64,000 nt of DNA from Desulfoluna limicola. GTDB taxonomy: Bacteria; Desulfobacterota; Desulfobacteria; Desulfobacterales; Desulfolunaceae. The notes beneath the pieces are model-generated. The model was not told where the DNA came from and did not search any database. It saw nothing but the letters and a program-made list of their open reading frames with translations. The DNA lies in assembly GCF_021654575.1 (NCBI RefSeq), contig NZ_AP024488.1, forward strand, positions 2,542,001-2,606,000. The letters are read 5' to 3'. Shown here piece after piece: positions 16,374-24,974 of the stretch (the first letter of the stretch is position 1; each line of letters starts with the position of its first letter). The translations under genes were made by a program, and so were the position numbers.

Positions 16374-17009
16374 CTACCTCACCCCCATGCGCTGAGCAAG
16401 CTTCACCCACTCTATTTCCTGCAGGTTCTTCACGGTGTTGTGAATCAGCCCCTTTTTTATCGTTTCACGCTTTTCCGCTCGATCCGTGATGCCATGATAG
16501 GGCAGCATGGCCATGAGCGCCTTGTCTTTGCCCTTCTCATCGGGGCTCAACACATCTTTTCGGCGGGTAAAAAAGGGATCTTCCCCTTCGGCGCAGGGCG
16601 TGTCAAACACGTTGAAGTGTCGGCAGGCCAGAGGGCGCATGGGGTGAATGCCGCAGCCACCGTTCACCAGAAAGGGGCAGCCCGCCCCAGGCTGAAAGTG
16701 TGCAAGTTGCGTCTGAATGACTTTGAACGCCTCCCCTTTAAGGCCTTTCATGGCATACCAGTAGATACCCGCCAGTTCCAAGGGGTATACAGGAATGGTG
16801 ACATGGGTGGAGCAACAGGTGGAGCATCCCTTGGCACAGGCGAGCCTGCGCCCCTTTTTCAGCTCCGCGTCCACACTGGCATGAATGGCCTTATCGGCAA
16901 TGATATAAGCATCCAGAAGCATGGAAAGCCATAAAAGCTCCGTCTCCGCTTCGGGGTAAGAGAGCCTTTGCGGCTCGGGGTAATTGCTTGATTTTTTCTT
17001 TTTCGCCAT
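16374..17009 (-). CDS. YkgJ-type cysteine-cluster protein
   Basis: A 211-residue protein with the Cys pattern of the YkgJ / 'zinc- or iron-chelating' family: CAKGCSTCC, then GAGCPFLVNGGCGIHPMRPLACR and DTPC. Members are thought to bind Zn or an Fe-S cluster. The function is unknown. The N-terminus is very basic (MAKKKKSSN). Downstream lie repeat H and a TTCAC-rich stretch. Confidence 0.75.
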   Translation of the reverse strand: MAKKKKSSNYPEPQRLSYPEAETELLWLSMLLDAYIIADKAIHASVDAELKKGRRLACAKGCSTCCSTHVTIPVYPLELAGIYWYAMKGLKGEAFKVIQTQLAHFQPGAGCPFLVNGGCGIHPMRPLACRHFNVFDTPCAEGEDPFFTRRKDVLSPDEKGKDKALMAMLPYHGITDRAEKRETIKKGLIHNTVKNLQEIEWVKLAQRMGVR

Positions 17010-17115
17010 AACATCCCTGGTTTGAACCCGGCAAATGCATCGTGTCAGGGGGCTTCCGTTGCCGGGTTGCTGCGTCCTGCTGAGCCCCCGCCCAAACGGG
17101 CAGAATCTTTTGTCG

Positions 17116-17805
17116 CTATTTCGACTCGGAATCGAAAATAATTTTCTCCATCCTCGGCAGGAAGAGGTAATGGATGGTCTCCTTTACCCAGTCCCAATAG
17201 GCATCGCACTCCCCTTCCATGCCAAGAAAACGTGCATAGGTGGAGCTGGCGCCCAGGTAGTTTGCCGCCAGCACCGTGAAGCTGTAGACAAACTTACTCA
17301 CCTCTTCATCCGAAGCGTTGTGGTGAACCTTTTTCCTGAAGGTTTTCAGGAAGCTGTCATGGAACACCTCATACTGGGCCGAGGCAGGAAACTGATCGAA
17401 GTTCTCCACGTGGGCCGTATTCTGCATGAGCGTTCGAAAAAGGTCTTTGTTGGCAATATGAAAGGCGATGATCCGCTCGATGAAGACGGCCAGGCCTTTG
17501 TCTGTGGTGTAGGCATCCAGGCCGTCAAACCAGTGCTCCATAAAGGTTCGAAACTCGACCACATGCTCTTCCATGACACACTCAAAAAGACCGGCTTTTT
17601 TCGGAAAGTAGTAATGGATGATGGGATGGTCGAAACCACCCGCCTTCCCCACCATCCGCACACTGGCCGCGTGGTAAGGATTCTCTGAAAAGACCTTACG
17701 GGCTGCATCCAGAATGCGCCGCCTGGTGGCTTCTCCCTTTGTCAGATTTCGGGGGGCGTTATTCCCTGTTGCTTTGGATGTATCCATATTCTCCATCTGT
17801 CTCAT
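17116..17805 (-). CDS. TetR/AcrR family transcriptional regulator
   Basis: A 229-residue one-component regulator. The N-terminal DNA-binding domain (GEATRRRILDAARKVFSE, ASVRMVGKAGGFDHPIIHYYFPKKAGLFECV) is clear. The C-terminal ligand domain is undefined. It lies 3' of the LolA-like and RND exporter genes on the same strand, a common arrangement in which the TetR protein represses the exporter unit. The ligand is unknown. Confidence 0.85.
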   Translation of the reverse strand: MRQMENMDTSKATGNNAPRNLTKGEATRRRILDAARKVFSENPYHAASVRMVGKAGGFDHPIIHYYFPKKAGLFECVMEEHVVEFRTFMEHWFDGLDAYTTDKGLAVFIERIIAFHIANKDLFRTLMQNTAHVENFDQFPASAQYEVFHDSFLKTFRKKVHHNASDEEVSKFVYSFTVLAANYLGASSTYARFLGMEGECDAYWDWVKETIHYLFLPRMEKIIFDSESK

Positions 17806-17998
17806 TGTCGTTGATTCCTGATCGAGAAGCGATGGGTGTCATGCAGTACTCGTTGCATACCCCCGGTTTGCGCCCATTCATACCATACCGTTGGAATCAT
17901 GGAACTGAAAAATCGGGCCCCCATCATCTACTGGAATGACTGATTTTTTTACCACACGTTCAAGATTTGTCAAAGTGAAACTGCGTGACGTCCCGGAA

Positions 17999-18745
17999 TC
18001 ACCGCAGAGATTCTTTGCGGAAATCCGTTTCCTTCATGGGGAGATTGTAGTCGATTTTCTGCAAGGAAAGCCGGGTCGCCCCCCCCTTCTCTGCCTGGCT
18101 CATCACCACTTCATAGGGGGTCAGGATTCCATCCACGGTCCGTATGGCATGATTCTCAAGGGTCTTCAGGAGCTTGCCTTTGGTGTAAAAATCAATTTTC
18201 CGGACAAACCAATCCCTTTCGCTGATGTAGAGCACCGTCTTCTCATAGACCTTTTTGCCCCTGGTCCTCACGCTCTCCACCTTGTAACAGGGCTCTCCGG
18301 CCACGGCCTCGTTTCCGAGAAGGGTGTAGGTGTAATCGTCGATATCCCTTGAGGAGATATCTTCATAGGTGAAATGGGAATTCACGAAAGCCTTTTTTTT
18401 GGAGGACTGGGTGATGCGCTTGACCTTGCCCGACGACATCTGGAGCCACTGGTCGTCATCTTTTCCTTTGTGGGTGTGAGTCAGCAGCTTGATCCGCGAG
18501 GGACTGTGAAAGGAGATAAGGGACCTGTCTTCGCCATCCTCGTCATGGGTGGCGGTAAGGGTGAAGGTCTTTTCCGTCAGGCGCCCCTTTTTTTGGATCT
18601 CCATCACCACCTCGCTGGTCGCTGTATCCGGGCTGGCAATGGCATCCGATCGCTCCACAATGTCTCGTCCAGTCAGGGCAAAGGCGCTTGCATGCACCAC
18701 CAGCCCCAGCAACGTGAATACTGCCACTTTTTTCACTGCGTTCAT
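17999..18745 (-). CDS. LolA-like outer-membrane lipoprotein-sorting protein (COG2834)
   Basis: A 248-residue exported protein with a cleavable signal peptide (residues 1-23, ending ASAFA). It matches the COG2834 type found with MMPL/RND exporters: GRDIVERSDAI, SEVVMEIQKKGRLTEKTF, HKGKDDDQWLQMSSGKVKRI, YTYTLLGNEAVAGEPCYKVE. It probably binds lipid-like cargo in the periplasm and works with the RND protein encoded upstream. It is not the canonical LolA. Confidence 0.75.
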   Translation of the reverse strand: MNAVKKVAVFTLLGLVVHASAFALTGRDIVERSDAIASPDTATSEVVMEIQKKGRLTEKTFTLTATHDEDGEDRSLISFHSPSRIKLLTHTHKGKDDDQWLQMSSGKVKRITQSSKKKAFVNSHFTYEDISSRDIDDYTYTLLGNEAVAGEPCYKVESVRTRGKKVYEKTVLYISERDWFVRKIDFYTKGKLLKTLENHAIRTVDGILTPYEVVMSQAEKGGATRLSLQKIDYNLPMKETDFRKESLR

Positions 18746-18873
18746 GTTCCCCTCCCTTTTTTGAATTATCCCTGATGGGCTGTCAGGTCATCTATGCCAA
18801 GCTATGGGGTGTCTTTGACCGGCACCATCATTCCGGTCAATCGGACATGGCTGAAAAAAATGATGTTCAGGTT

Positions 18874-18992
18874 GTAACTTATCAGCGATGCCTTCGGCGG
18901 GTGGCTTTTTGAAAACAGCTCCGCAAATTCTTTCCAACTGTGGTTCCCTTTCCCCTTATCCACGACGGGGCTAAGGGGAAAGGGAACCACAG
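18874..18992 (-). repeat. Mosaic repeat copy V (R4 end, 21-bp perfect stem)
   Basis: Outer GTAACTTATCAGC, then GCCTTCGGCGG, the R4 module GGCTTTTTGAAAACAGCTCCGCAA (hairpin of T and A runs), then a perfect 21-bp inverted repeat (18938-18958 with 18972-18992) around a 13-nt loop. The R4 module is otherwise seen only in copy Q. It lies between the RND and LolA-like genes. Confidence 0.75.
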
Positions 18993-19047
18993 GCTCGTTA
19001 AGCCAAAACAGTATGGATTGCGGACAGTGGTGATGCAGCTATTCCCG

Positions 19048-21384
19048 CTACGATATATTTGACACCTCTCCTTCGGGCACCCCTTCTACCTCAGCCTTGC
19101 ACAAGGCTGGCTTCACCAGATTGATCAACGCCGGTAAAATCAGGAGGTCTCCGACCAGGGCAAAAAACATGGCCAGCCCAGCCAGGGCACCAAAGGCGAT
19201 GATGGGTTTCACCGAGCCCGTCATGAGCACAAAATAGGCTGTGCAGAGAACCACCGAGGTCATCACAATGGGCTTGCCGGTATCGCTGAATGTCTTCACC
19301 AGAGCCTCCCGCGTGCAGAGCCCCGCCTCGCAGTTACGCCGGAACCAGGTGATAAAGTGGATGGTGTCGTCTACGGCAATACCTATGGTGACGCTGGCAA
19401 TCATGATGGTGGATGTGTCCAGGGGAATACCGAACCATCCCATGATGCCAAGGGTGGTGCAGATGGGAAAAAGATTGGGAACCATGCTGAGTGCCGTTAA
19501 AATTGGGTTTTTGCAAACAAAAAACATCATGACGAAGATCAGCACAAAGGCGGTGCCAAAGCTTCGGACCTGGCTGATTTTCAGATTGTTGTCCATGGTA
19601 TTGTAAAGGGAAGATAAACCTGTGAAGCGAAATCGGTAATCGCCCCCGAGAATCTGCGCAACCCGATCCTTGGCAAATGCCTGCACTTTTCTCGCATTGG
19701 AGTTGGCCCCGAACACCGAGGCAAAGGAGATTCGTGCCGATTGAAGGTCCGGAGAGATGGTCCGTTCAAGTACCTCGGCATCGGCAAGCTCATAGTAGTC
19801 CTGGAGGTCAAGCCGGCTTTCTGGTAGAGCCCCCTTCCCGCCTTCCCCATGGGTAAAGGCCTCGTGGATTTCGGAGAAGTAGTCTGCCGCCGAAAAAACA
19901 TTGGTGTAATGCCCTGTCATGTGGGCCATGATTTCATCAGCCACCTGATCCAGAACCTTCAGGCTGTCGGGATGGGAGAAGTCCTTCTCCGGGTTCACCG
20001 CCTCAATGACCATCTCCACGGGCACCGTGCCCCGAATATGCCTTTCCACGAACCGGAGGTCTTCTTTTACCGGGTTGCCGTCTTTGAGATAGGCCGCAAA
20101 ATCCGTATCAAACCGAAGCTGGGTCATGCCGTAGCCCATCACCGCCATCACCACCAGAAAAAAGAGCGCCACAACCCCACTGTGCCCCACCACCCATCGC
20201 CCCAGACGCACCAGCACGTCAACAACTGGGTCTTTTCCAGTGTGTCGACCATTGTCAGCGGTGTTTTTTTTGACAATGGCCTTTTGAAAAAGCATCAGAA
20301 GAGCCGGCAGAAACAGAACCGACATAAAAAAGGCGATCATCACCCCAACGGCGGTGAAGATTCCCACGATTTTCACCGGCCTGACCGTGGTGGTAACAAA
20401 GGAGAGGTAGCCAATCCCGGTGGTGAGGCTGGTAAAGAGACAGGGAACCCAGAGGGTCCGGGCCGCCTCGGCCACGGCGGTTCGGTGGCCCAGCCCTTTT
20501 CGTGTATAAAGACTTCGATAGTGGGAGAGAATATGGATGGAGTCGGCAATGGAGATGGCCAGGAGTACCGGTGCAATAACAACCGTAACCGTGTTGATGG
20601 GCTCCCCGCACATCACGAGAAACCCGATTCCCCATAAGACAATGACGACAATATTCACCTGCCCCAGAAACGAGAGGGCTGAATTCCTGAGCATCCGGTA
20701 GATGATCACCATGATTATCAGGAAGGTGATGGGGGTAAAGAGCATGTTGTCTCGCCTCGTCAGGGCGTTGATCTCCACCTCCACACAGGGTCCTCCTGAA
20801 TAGCGTAGTTCATGCACGCCCCCCGCGACCGCCTCGGCTTTCGCCTGAATGCTTTGAATCGCCAGTCCCTTTGCCTCGTTGGATTCAAAAGGGAGCAGTT
20901 CCACCAGAATACAGGTGGTGGTGCCATCACTCGAGACAACCTGCCCTTTGAGCACCCCATGGGAAAGGGCCATGCTGCGCGCGGCCTCTGCCACAGCCTG
21001 CGTGATCTCCCCATCCGGCAATACGGGATGAAAATCAACCGTATCATCCAGGCCCACGGCAACCTCGGCGTTGGATAGGGACAGCACCCGCTGAACCCCC
21101 TCATGCCGTTCAATGACATCTGTGATCCGCCGGATAATCGTGAGGCTCTCTGGGGTGAAGATATCGGCATCCTTAAAGACCACGGCCATCATCTCCTCAC
21201 TGCCAAACACCTCCTGAAAAGCCTGGTAATAAACGATATCGGGATCGTCTTTTTCGAAAAATGCGTTGATGTGATTGCGGAAGCTCTGGTTTCCGTAAAA
21301 CCAGAGAAACGGAAGGGTCAGCAGGGATATAAAAAAAAGGACAAGGCGGTGTCGGGCCACCGCAAAATCGATGAGTCGGTTCAT
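19048..21384 (-). CDS. RND/MMPL superfamily exporter
   Basis: A 778-residue inner-membrane protein with the duplicated RND plan: one helix (FFISLLTLPFLWF), a large periplasmic loop, five helices including the SSD-like AISIADSIHILSHY, then a repeat of the pattern with GIAVDDTIHFITWFRR. Such small RND proteins without a membrane-fusion partner export hydrophobic molecules such as lipids or hopanoids. It heads a unit with the LolA-like and TetR genes. The start at 21384 (MNRLIDFAVARHR) is chosen because helix 1 begins shortly after it. The longer frame adds 30 atypical residues. Confidence 0.85.
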   Translation of the reverse strand: MNRLIDFAVARHRLVLFFISLLTLPFLWFYGNQSFRNHINAFFEKDDPDIVYYQAFQEVFGSEEMMAVVFKDADIFTPESLTIIRRITDVIERHEGVQRVLSLSNAEVAVGLDDTVDFHPVLPDGEITQAVAEAARSMALSHGVLKGQVVSSDGTTTCILVELLPFESNEAKGLAIQSIQAKAEAVAGGVHELRYSGGPCVEVEINALTRRDNMLFTPITFLIIMVIIYRMLRNSALSFLGQVNIVVIVLWGIGFLVMCGEPINTVTVVIAPVLLAISIADSIHILSHYRSLYTRKGLGHRTAVAEAARTLWVPCLFTSLTTGIGYLSFVTTTVRPVKIVGIFTAVGVMIAFFMSVLFLPALLMLFQKAIVKKNTADNGRHTGKDPVVDVLVRLGRWVVGHSGVVALFFLVVMAVMGYGMTQLRFDTDFAAYLKDGNPVKEDLRFVERHIRGTVPVEMVIEAVNPEKDFSHPDSLKVLDQVADEIMAHMTGHYTNVFSAADYFSEIHEAFTHGEGGKGALPESRLDLQDYYELADAEVLERTISPDLQSARISFASVFGANSNARKVQAFAKDRVAQILGGDYRFRFTGLSSLYNTMDNNLKISQVRSFGTAFVLIFVMMFFVCKNPILTALSMVPNLFPICTTLGIMGWFGIPLDTSTIMIASVTIGIAVDDTIHFITWFRRNCEAGLCTREALVKTFSDTGKPIVMTSVVLCTAYFVLMTGSVKPIIAFGALAGLAMFFALVGDLLILPALINLVKPALCKAEVEGVPEGEVSNIS

Positions 21385-22010
21385 AGGGCCTCGCTGCTGT
21401 AGGCGCATCCAAAAACTCTTCACCCATGGGTGCAAGAGCTTCAAAAATGATGATGGCCATGGTTCAGGAAACATCCGGCAAACACGTCATCGGTCCAAAC
21501 CGATTGGAAACAGGAGCAAAAAGAGGGCTTTAAAATGGAATAATGCGTAAATGACCAGGTGGTAAAACATGTACCGTTTCCACTTTATCGTGTCAATGAG
21601 TTATTAACATCGTTCACACAACTATCCACAAAAACCTATTTGCGAACATAGCGTCAAGAACACGTGGTTTATCCGGCATCGTCTTTTGCGAACCCCCTTT
21701 AATTAAAGTTGGTTCAAGAATTCGACACCCGCCACAACCGACAGAGCCCTTGTCACAACATCGGCTCATGGGATACCCTTAAACAAGTAACGATTCCGCT
21801 ATTAAAAAAGGCCCCTGAGGCCACAGCCAAAACCAGACGCCTGAAATTTTAACAACCAAACTTTTCACAGCAAAACACTGCAATCACACTTGATTATCCA
21901 TACACGATCGTTTTCTCATAAACTATCCGGGTTAGAGAAATGAAACCGTGCCCACACCTCAAGAACGATCGCACGGCCTTACCCTCCACGCGATTACCTC
22001 GAAAGAGATT
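21385..22010. other. Gene-free divergent intergenic stretch
   Basis: AT-rich in part. It holds a lone CTATCCACA (about 21623, one mismatch from a DnaA box), TTTAATTAAA and a short GGCC/GGCC hairpin near 21810. None forms a recognisable origin. Promoters of the RND unit and of the downstream ATPase gene are expected here. Confidence 0.4.
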
Positions 22011-22077
22011 GCATCACGGCGACCTCCATGCCTTTGCCACAGGGTTTCAAGGTGCCCTCACCTTGGCCGCCGGAGGC
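22011..22077 (+). repeat. Mosaic repeat copy I (R2 end fragment)
   Basis: GGGTTTCAAGGTGCCCTCACCTTG, then GCCGCCGGAGGC. The central stem is degenerate. It is one of the few copies upstream of a gene, 60 nt before the ATPase start. Confidence 0.7.
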
Positions 22078-22137
22078 TTGCTTTTAACGATCATGTTGAG
22101 ACATTAGGTAAAAAAAACAACAGGACCCAATTCAGCC

Positions 22138-23856
22138 ATGAAACACGCACAGACACTCAAAGAGATCCTTCGTCGAATCGACGGCAGGGGGTACAAAGCC
22201 TATAAGGAGCTTCAGGGGGCCTACACCTTTGACAACTTCACCCTCTTCATCGACCATGTGCAGGGAGACCCCTTCGCACAGCCCTCACGGCTCAGGGTTC
22301 GGGTGGAGCGCCCCGCCTCCGGCTTTGACTCCTCCTTCACCCGAAGCCCGAGCCGGACCGTGGCCCTCTGCGACTACCTGACACGGCGTTTTTCACAAAC
22401 CGCCCGCCGTCTGACCAAAGGCGTGAGGGGCACCGGCAAAGGGGGCCTCATCCTCATCGACGCCCCTGCCCAGGAGATACTGCCCCGCACCTCCATGAAG
22501 GTAACGGATGACTATGTCGAAGCACGCTTCTTCCTGGGGCTTCCCGCCGTAGGACGGCGCATCGCCGGGCGGGATGCAACGGAGATGCTCCTCAGCGAGC
22601 TGCCCGCCATCGCCAGCGAAGCGATCTTTTTCAAAGAAAACCAGCGATCGGCCCTCACCACCCACGTGGAGACCTGCGAAGACGCAGACGCCCTCAGGAA
22701 CCAACTGGCCGCACTGAACCGGGTGGCCTTTGTGGCCGACGGCGCTCAACTGCCACGGGCCAGCGGTATTGACCCCCGCCCATTGACCAAGGGGGCCGTC
22801 CCCTTCACATCGCCTGAGTCCCTCAGGGTCGACATCGACCTGCCCAACCAGGGAAAAATTTCCGGCATGGGCATTCCCGAGGGGGTCACCCTCATCGTCG
22901 GCGGCGGCTTCCACGGAAAGTCCACCCTTCTCAATGCCCTGGAGCTTGGGGTCTACAACCATATTCCCGGTGACGGCCGGGAACGGGTCATCACGCGATC
23001 CGATGCCCTCAAAATACGAGCGGCCGACGGCCGCAGCATCACCGGCACCGATATCTCCCCCTTCATCAACGACCTCCCCTTCGGACGGCCCACCAGGGCG
23101 TTCAACACCGAAAATGCAAGCGGCAGCACCTCCCAGGCGGCAGGGATCTGCGAAGGGATTGAAGCCGGCGCCCGGCTGCTGCTCCTGGATGAAGACACCT
23201 CGGCCACCAACTTCATGATCCGCGATGAAAAAATGCAAAAACTGGTGTCATCGGAAAACGAGCCCATCACCCCCTTCATCGACCGGGTCAAAGAACTCCA
23301 CACCGCCCATGGCGTCTCCACCATCCTTGTCATGGGTGGCTCCGGCGACTACTTTGCCACCGCAGACCACGTCATCCAGATGGCTGATTACACCCCGAAA
23401 GACGTCACCGAAAAAGCCCACACCATCGCCAAAGAGCACGCCAATGGGAGGGTTGTTGAAATTGCAGGCCCTCTGGAGCCCGTCACCCACCGCACCCCGC
23501 TCCCCAACTGCATCCCCATGGAAGAACGGCGGGGCCGCGTAAAAATAAACACCTACGGCCTCCATGAAATTGTGCTGGGCAAAACCCGAATCACCTTTGA
23601 CGACGTGGAGCAACTTGTGGAGCCCTCACAGACCCGTGCCCTGGCCGAAGCCGTGCACATGGCCGCCCCCCTCATGGACGGGTCCCGCACCCTGGACGAC
23701 ATACTGAAAAAAGTGATGGCAACAATTGAAATGAACGGGCTGGAATCCCTCTCAGATATCCTGCGGGGCGATCTGGCAGGCTTCCGAAAACTCGAGCTTG
23801 CCGCTGTCATCAACCGTGCCAGAACGCTTAAAACCCGGACTCCGGCGGCAAGGTGA
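22138..23856 (+). CDS. Predicted ATPase of the ABC class (COG3044, MRB1590-like)
   Basis: A 572-residue P-loop protein. Walker A is GGGFHGKSTLLNALE, a signature-like EGIEAGARLLLLDEDTSATNFMIRD carries Walker B, and VSTILVMGGSGDYF the switch region. The N-terminal part (RIDGRGYKAYKELQG, LRVRVERP) is typical of this family, whose trypanosome relative MRB1590 takes part in mitochondrial RNA editing. The bacterial role is unknown but probably nucleic-acid related. The last residues, including TPAAR, are encoded inside repeat J. Confidence 0.8.
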   Translation: MKHAQTLKEILRRIDGRGYKAYKELQGAYTFDNFTLFIDHVQGDPFAQPSRLRVRVERPASGFDSSFTRSPSRTVALCDYLTRRFSQTARRLTKGVRGTGKGGLILIDAPAQEILPRTSMKVTDDYVEARFFLGLPAVGRRIAGRDATEMLLSELPAIASEAIFFKENQRSALTTHVETCEDADALRNQLAALNRVAFVADGAQLPRASGIDPRPLTKGAVPFTSPESLRVDIDLPNQGKISGMGIPEGVTLIVGGGFHGKSTLLNALELGVYNHIPGDGRERVITRSDALKIRAADGRSITGTDISPFINDLPFGRPTRAFNTENASGSTSQAAGICEGIEAGARLLLLDEDTSATNFMIRDEKMQKLVSSENEPITPFIDRVKELHTAHGVSTILVMGGSGDYFATADHVIQMADYTPKDVTEKAHTIAKEHANGRVVEIAGPLEPVTHRTPLPNCIPMEERRGRVKINTYGLHEIVLGKTRITFDDVEQLVEPSQTRALAEAVHMAAPLMDGSRTLDDILKKVMATIEMNGLESLSDILRGDLAGFRKLELAAVINRARTLKTRTPAAR

Positions 23857-24044
23857 CACCACCTTGAAAGCGGGTTTACGAATGCGATACGTTCTTACGT
23901 GTTTTGAAATCCGTCACGTTTGCATTCGCGTTGCGTCTAAGGGCGTGCATCATCCGTGGCAAGCTCATGAGCTGTGGTGGGTCATTTTTCAGCTGAAAGT
24001 CACATTCAGGGGCCCAGCCGGAGACACAAGCTGAATAGTTACAC
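23839..24044 (-). repeat. Mosaic repeat copy J (R2 to L1, overlaps a stop codon)
   Basis: CTCCGGCGGCAAGGTGACACCACCTTG (R2) starts inside the ATPase ORF. A CGAATGCG...CGCATTCG-type stem follows. The far end is a decayed L1 (GGGGCCCAGCCGGAGA) with the outer motif GCTGAATAGTTAC. Confidence 0.7.
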
Positions 24045-24203
24045 GACCGGGACGTTTCAACCGCTTCCCGCTGTTGCGAAAAAGCACCAGCCCCTTTATA
24101 ACAAAACCTGTCCAATGGCAGATCAGATAGTCAGCTTCGCCAGAAACCTGGAAAAGCACGCTATTCAGCACCCACAACCCACTCTTCACCAGGAAAACGC
24201 TCC

Positions 24204-24650
24204 ATGAAACTCCGTATCTGGCCCCCTGTCTGGCTCACCTTCATGGCCATTCTGGCCTTTTTCACAGACCGACTGCTGCCCGGACTCAGGTTCCCAGGGT
24301 CTCCGTTTTATCTTGCAGGGCCCATCCTGTGGGCACCGGCCCTCTGGCTCTTCTGGCACGCCAAGCAAAGCTTCCACTCAGCCGACACCCCTGTTCACCC
24401 TTTCAGACGCCCACGAGCCTTCGTCATTCGAGGTCCCTACGCCCAGAGCCGAAACCCCATGTACGTTGTGGCCCTCATGGTCATGACCGGCTGGTGCGCG
24501 ACCCTTGGAAACCCCGCAACCCTACCCTTTATCTGGCTTTTAAAAAAGGCGCTCTACCGATTTGTCATTCGTGGAGAAGAAGAGATGCTTCAGGAGATGT
24601 TTGGAGAGAGTTACCAGGGGTACTGCCAGAGGGTTCCGAGGTGGATTTAG
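24204..24650 (+). CDS. Isoprenylcysteine carboxyl methyltransferase-like membrane protein
   Basis: A 148-residue integral membrane protein of the ICMT/phospholipid methyltransferase family. The C-terminal signature is intact: RGPYAQSRNPMYVVALMVM, then RGEEEMLQEMFGESYQGYCQRVPRW. These residues form the S-adenosylmethionine site. Bacterial members methylate unknown small or lipid substrates. It stands alone between repeat J and a REP-like pair. Confidence 0.75.
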   Translation: MKLRIWPPVWLTFMAILAFFTDRLLPGLRFPGSPFYLAGPILWAPALWLFWHAKQSFHSADTPVHPFRRPRAFVIRGPYAQSRNPMYVVALMVMTGWCATLGNPATLPFIWLLKKALYRFVIRGEEEMLQEMFGESYQGYCQRVPRWI

Positions 24651-24652
24651 AG

Positions 24653-24794
24653 GTAGGGTGCGCCGTACGCACCGAATATCGTCCAACAACCCAACAACGA
24701 TTTCTTTTGACGCAGCCCTGTTGAGAGGAAGTCCTTCGGGAATGCAGGCCGGTGATATTCGTTACGTTAAAAGGTGCGGAAGCCGCACCCTACG
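24653..24794. repeat. REP-like inverted pair (GTAGGGTGCG type)
   Basis: GTAGGGTGCGCCGTACGCACC (24653-24673) and GGTGCGGAAGCCGCACCCTACG (24773-24794) face each other. Each has its own small hairpin. GTAGGGTGCG-type motifs are widespread REP-like repeats in many Gram-negative genomes. It is not related to the mosaic family. Confidence 0.65.
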
Positions 24795-24861
24795 CCTGCC
24801 TCCATTTTAAAGTTCTATGATGACATCATCGTGTGCGTGCGTCGTGAACCACGAGCACAGC

Positions 24862-24974
24862 CTGCAGCGAACGCCATTGCGATTTGCCCCGAGGAACGAG
24901 GGGCGAAACGCAATGGCAACCCGCTTTCGAGGTATTTTGCCTAACGTGGCTTCGCCACCCTCGCCGCCGGAGGC
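24862..24974 (+). repeat. Mosaic repeat copy K (R3 end, overlaps a stop codon)
   Basis: A stem GCCATTGCGATTTGCCCC / GGGGCGAAACGCAATGGC surrounds GAGGAACGA. It is followed by the R3 module (CGAGGTATTTTGCC, GTGGCTTCGCCAC) and GCCGCCGGAGGC. The right end lies within the 3' end of the CCA gene. Confidence 0.8.

Noticed and set aside
19849-20637. 262-codon plus-strand ORF
   Set aside because: Antisense to the RND exporter. His-rich, with no family resemblance.
21600-21640. Replication origin (DnaA box-like CTATCCACA in AT-rich DNA)
   Set aside because: Only a single imperfect box, no cluster, and no dnaA, dnaN or gidA nearby.
22393-23238. 281-codon minus-strand ORF
   Set aside because: Antisense to the COG3044 ATPase.
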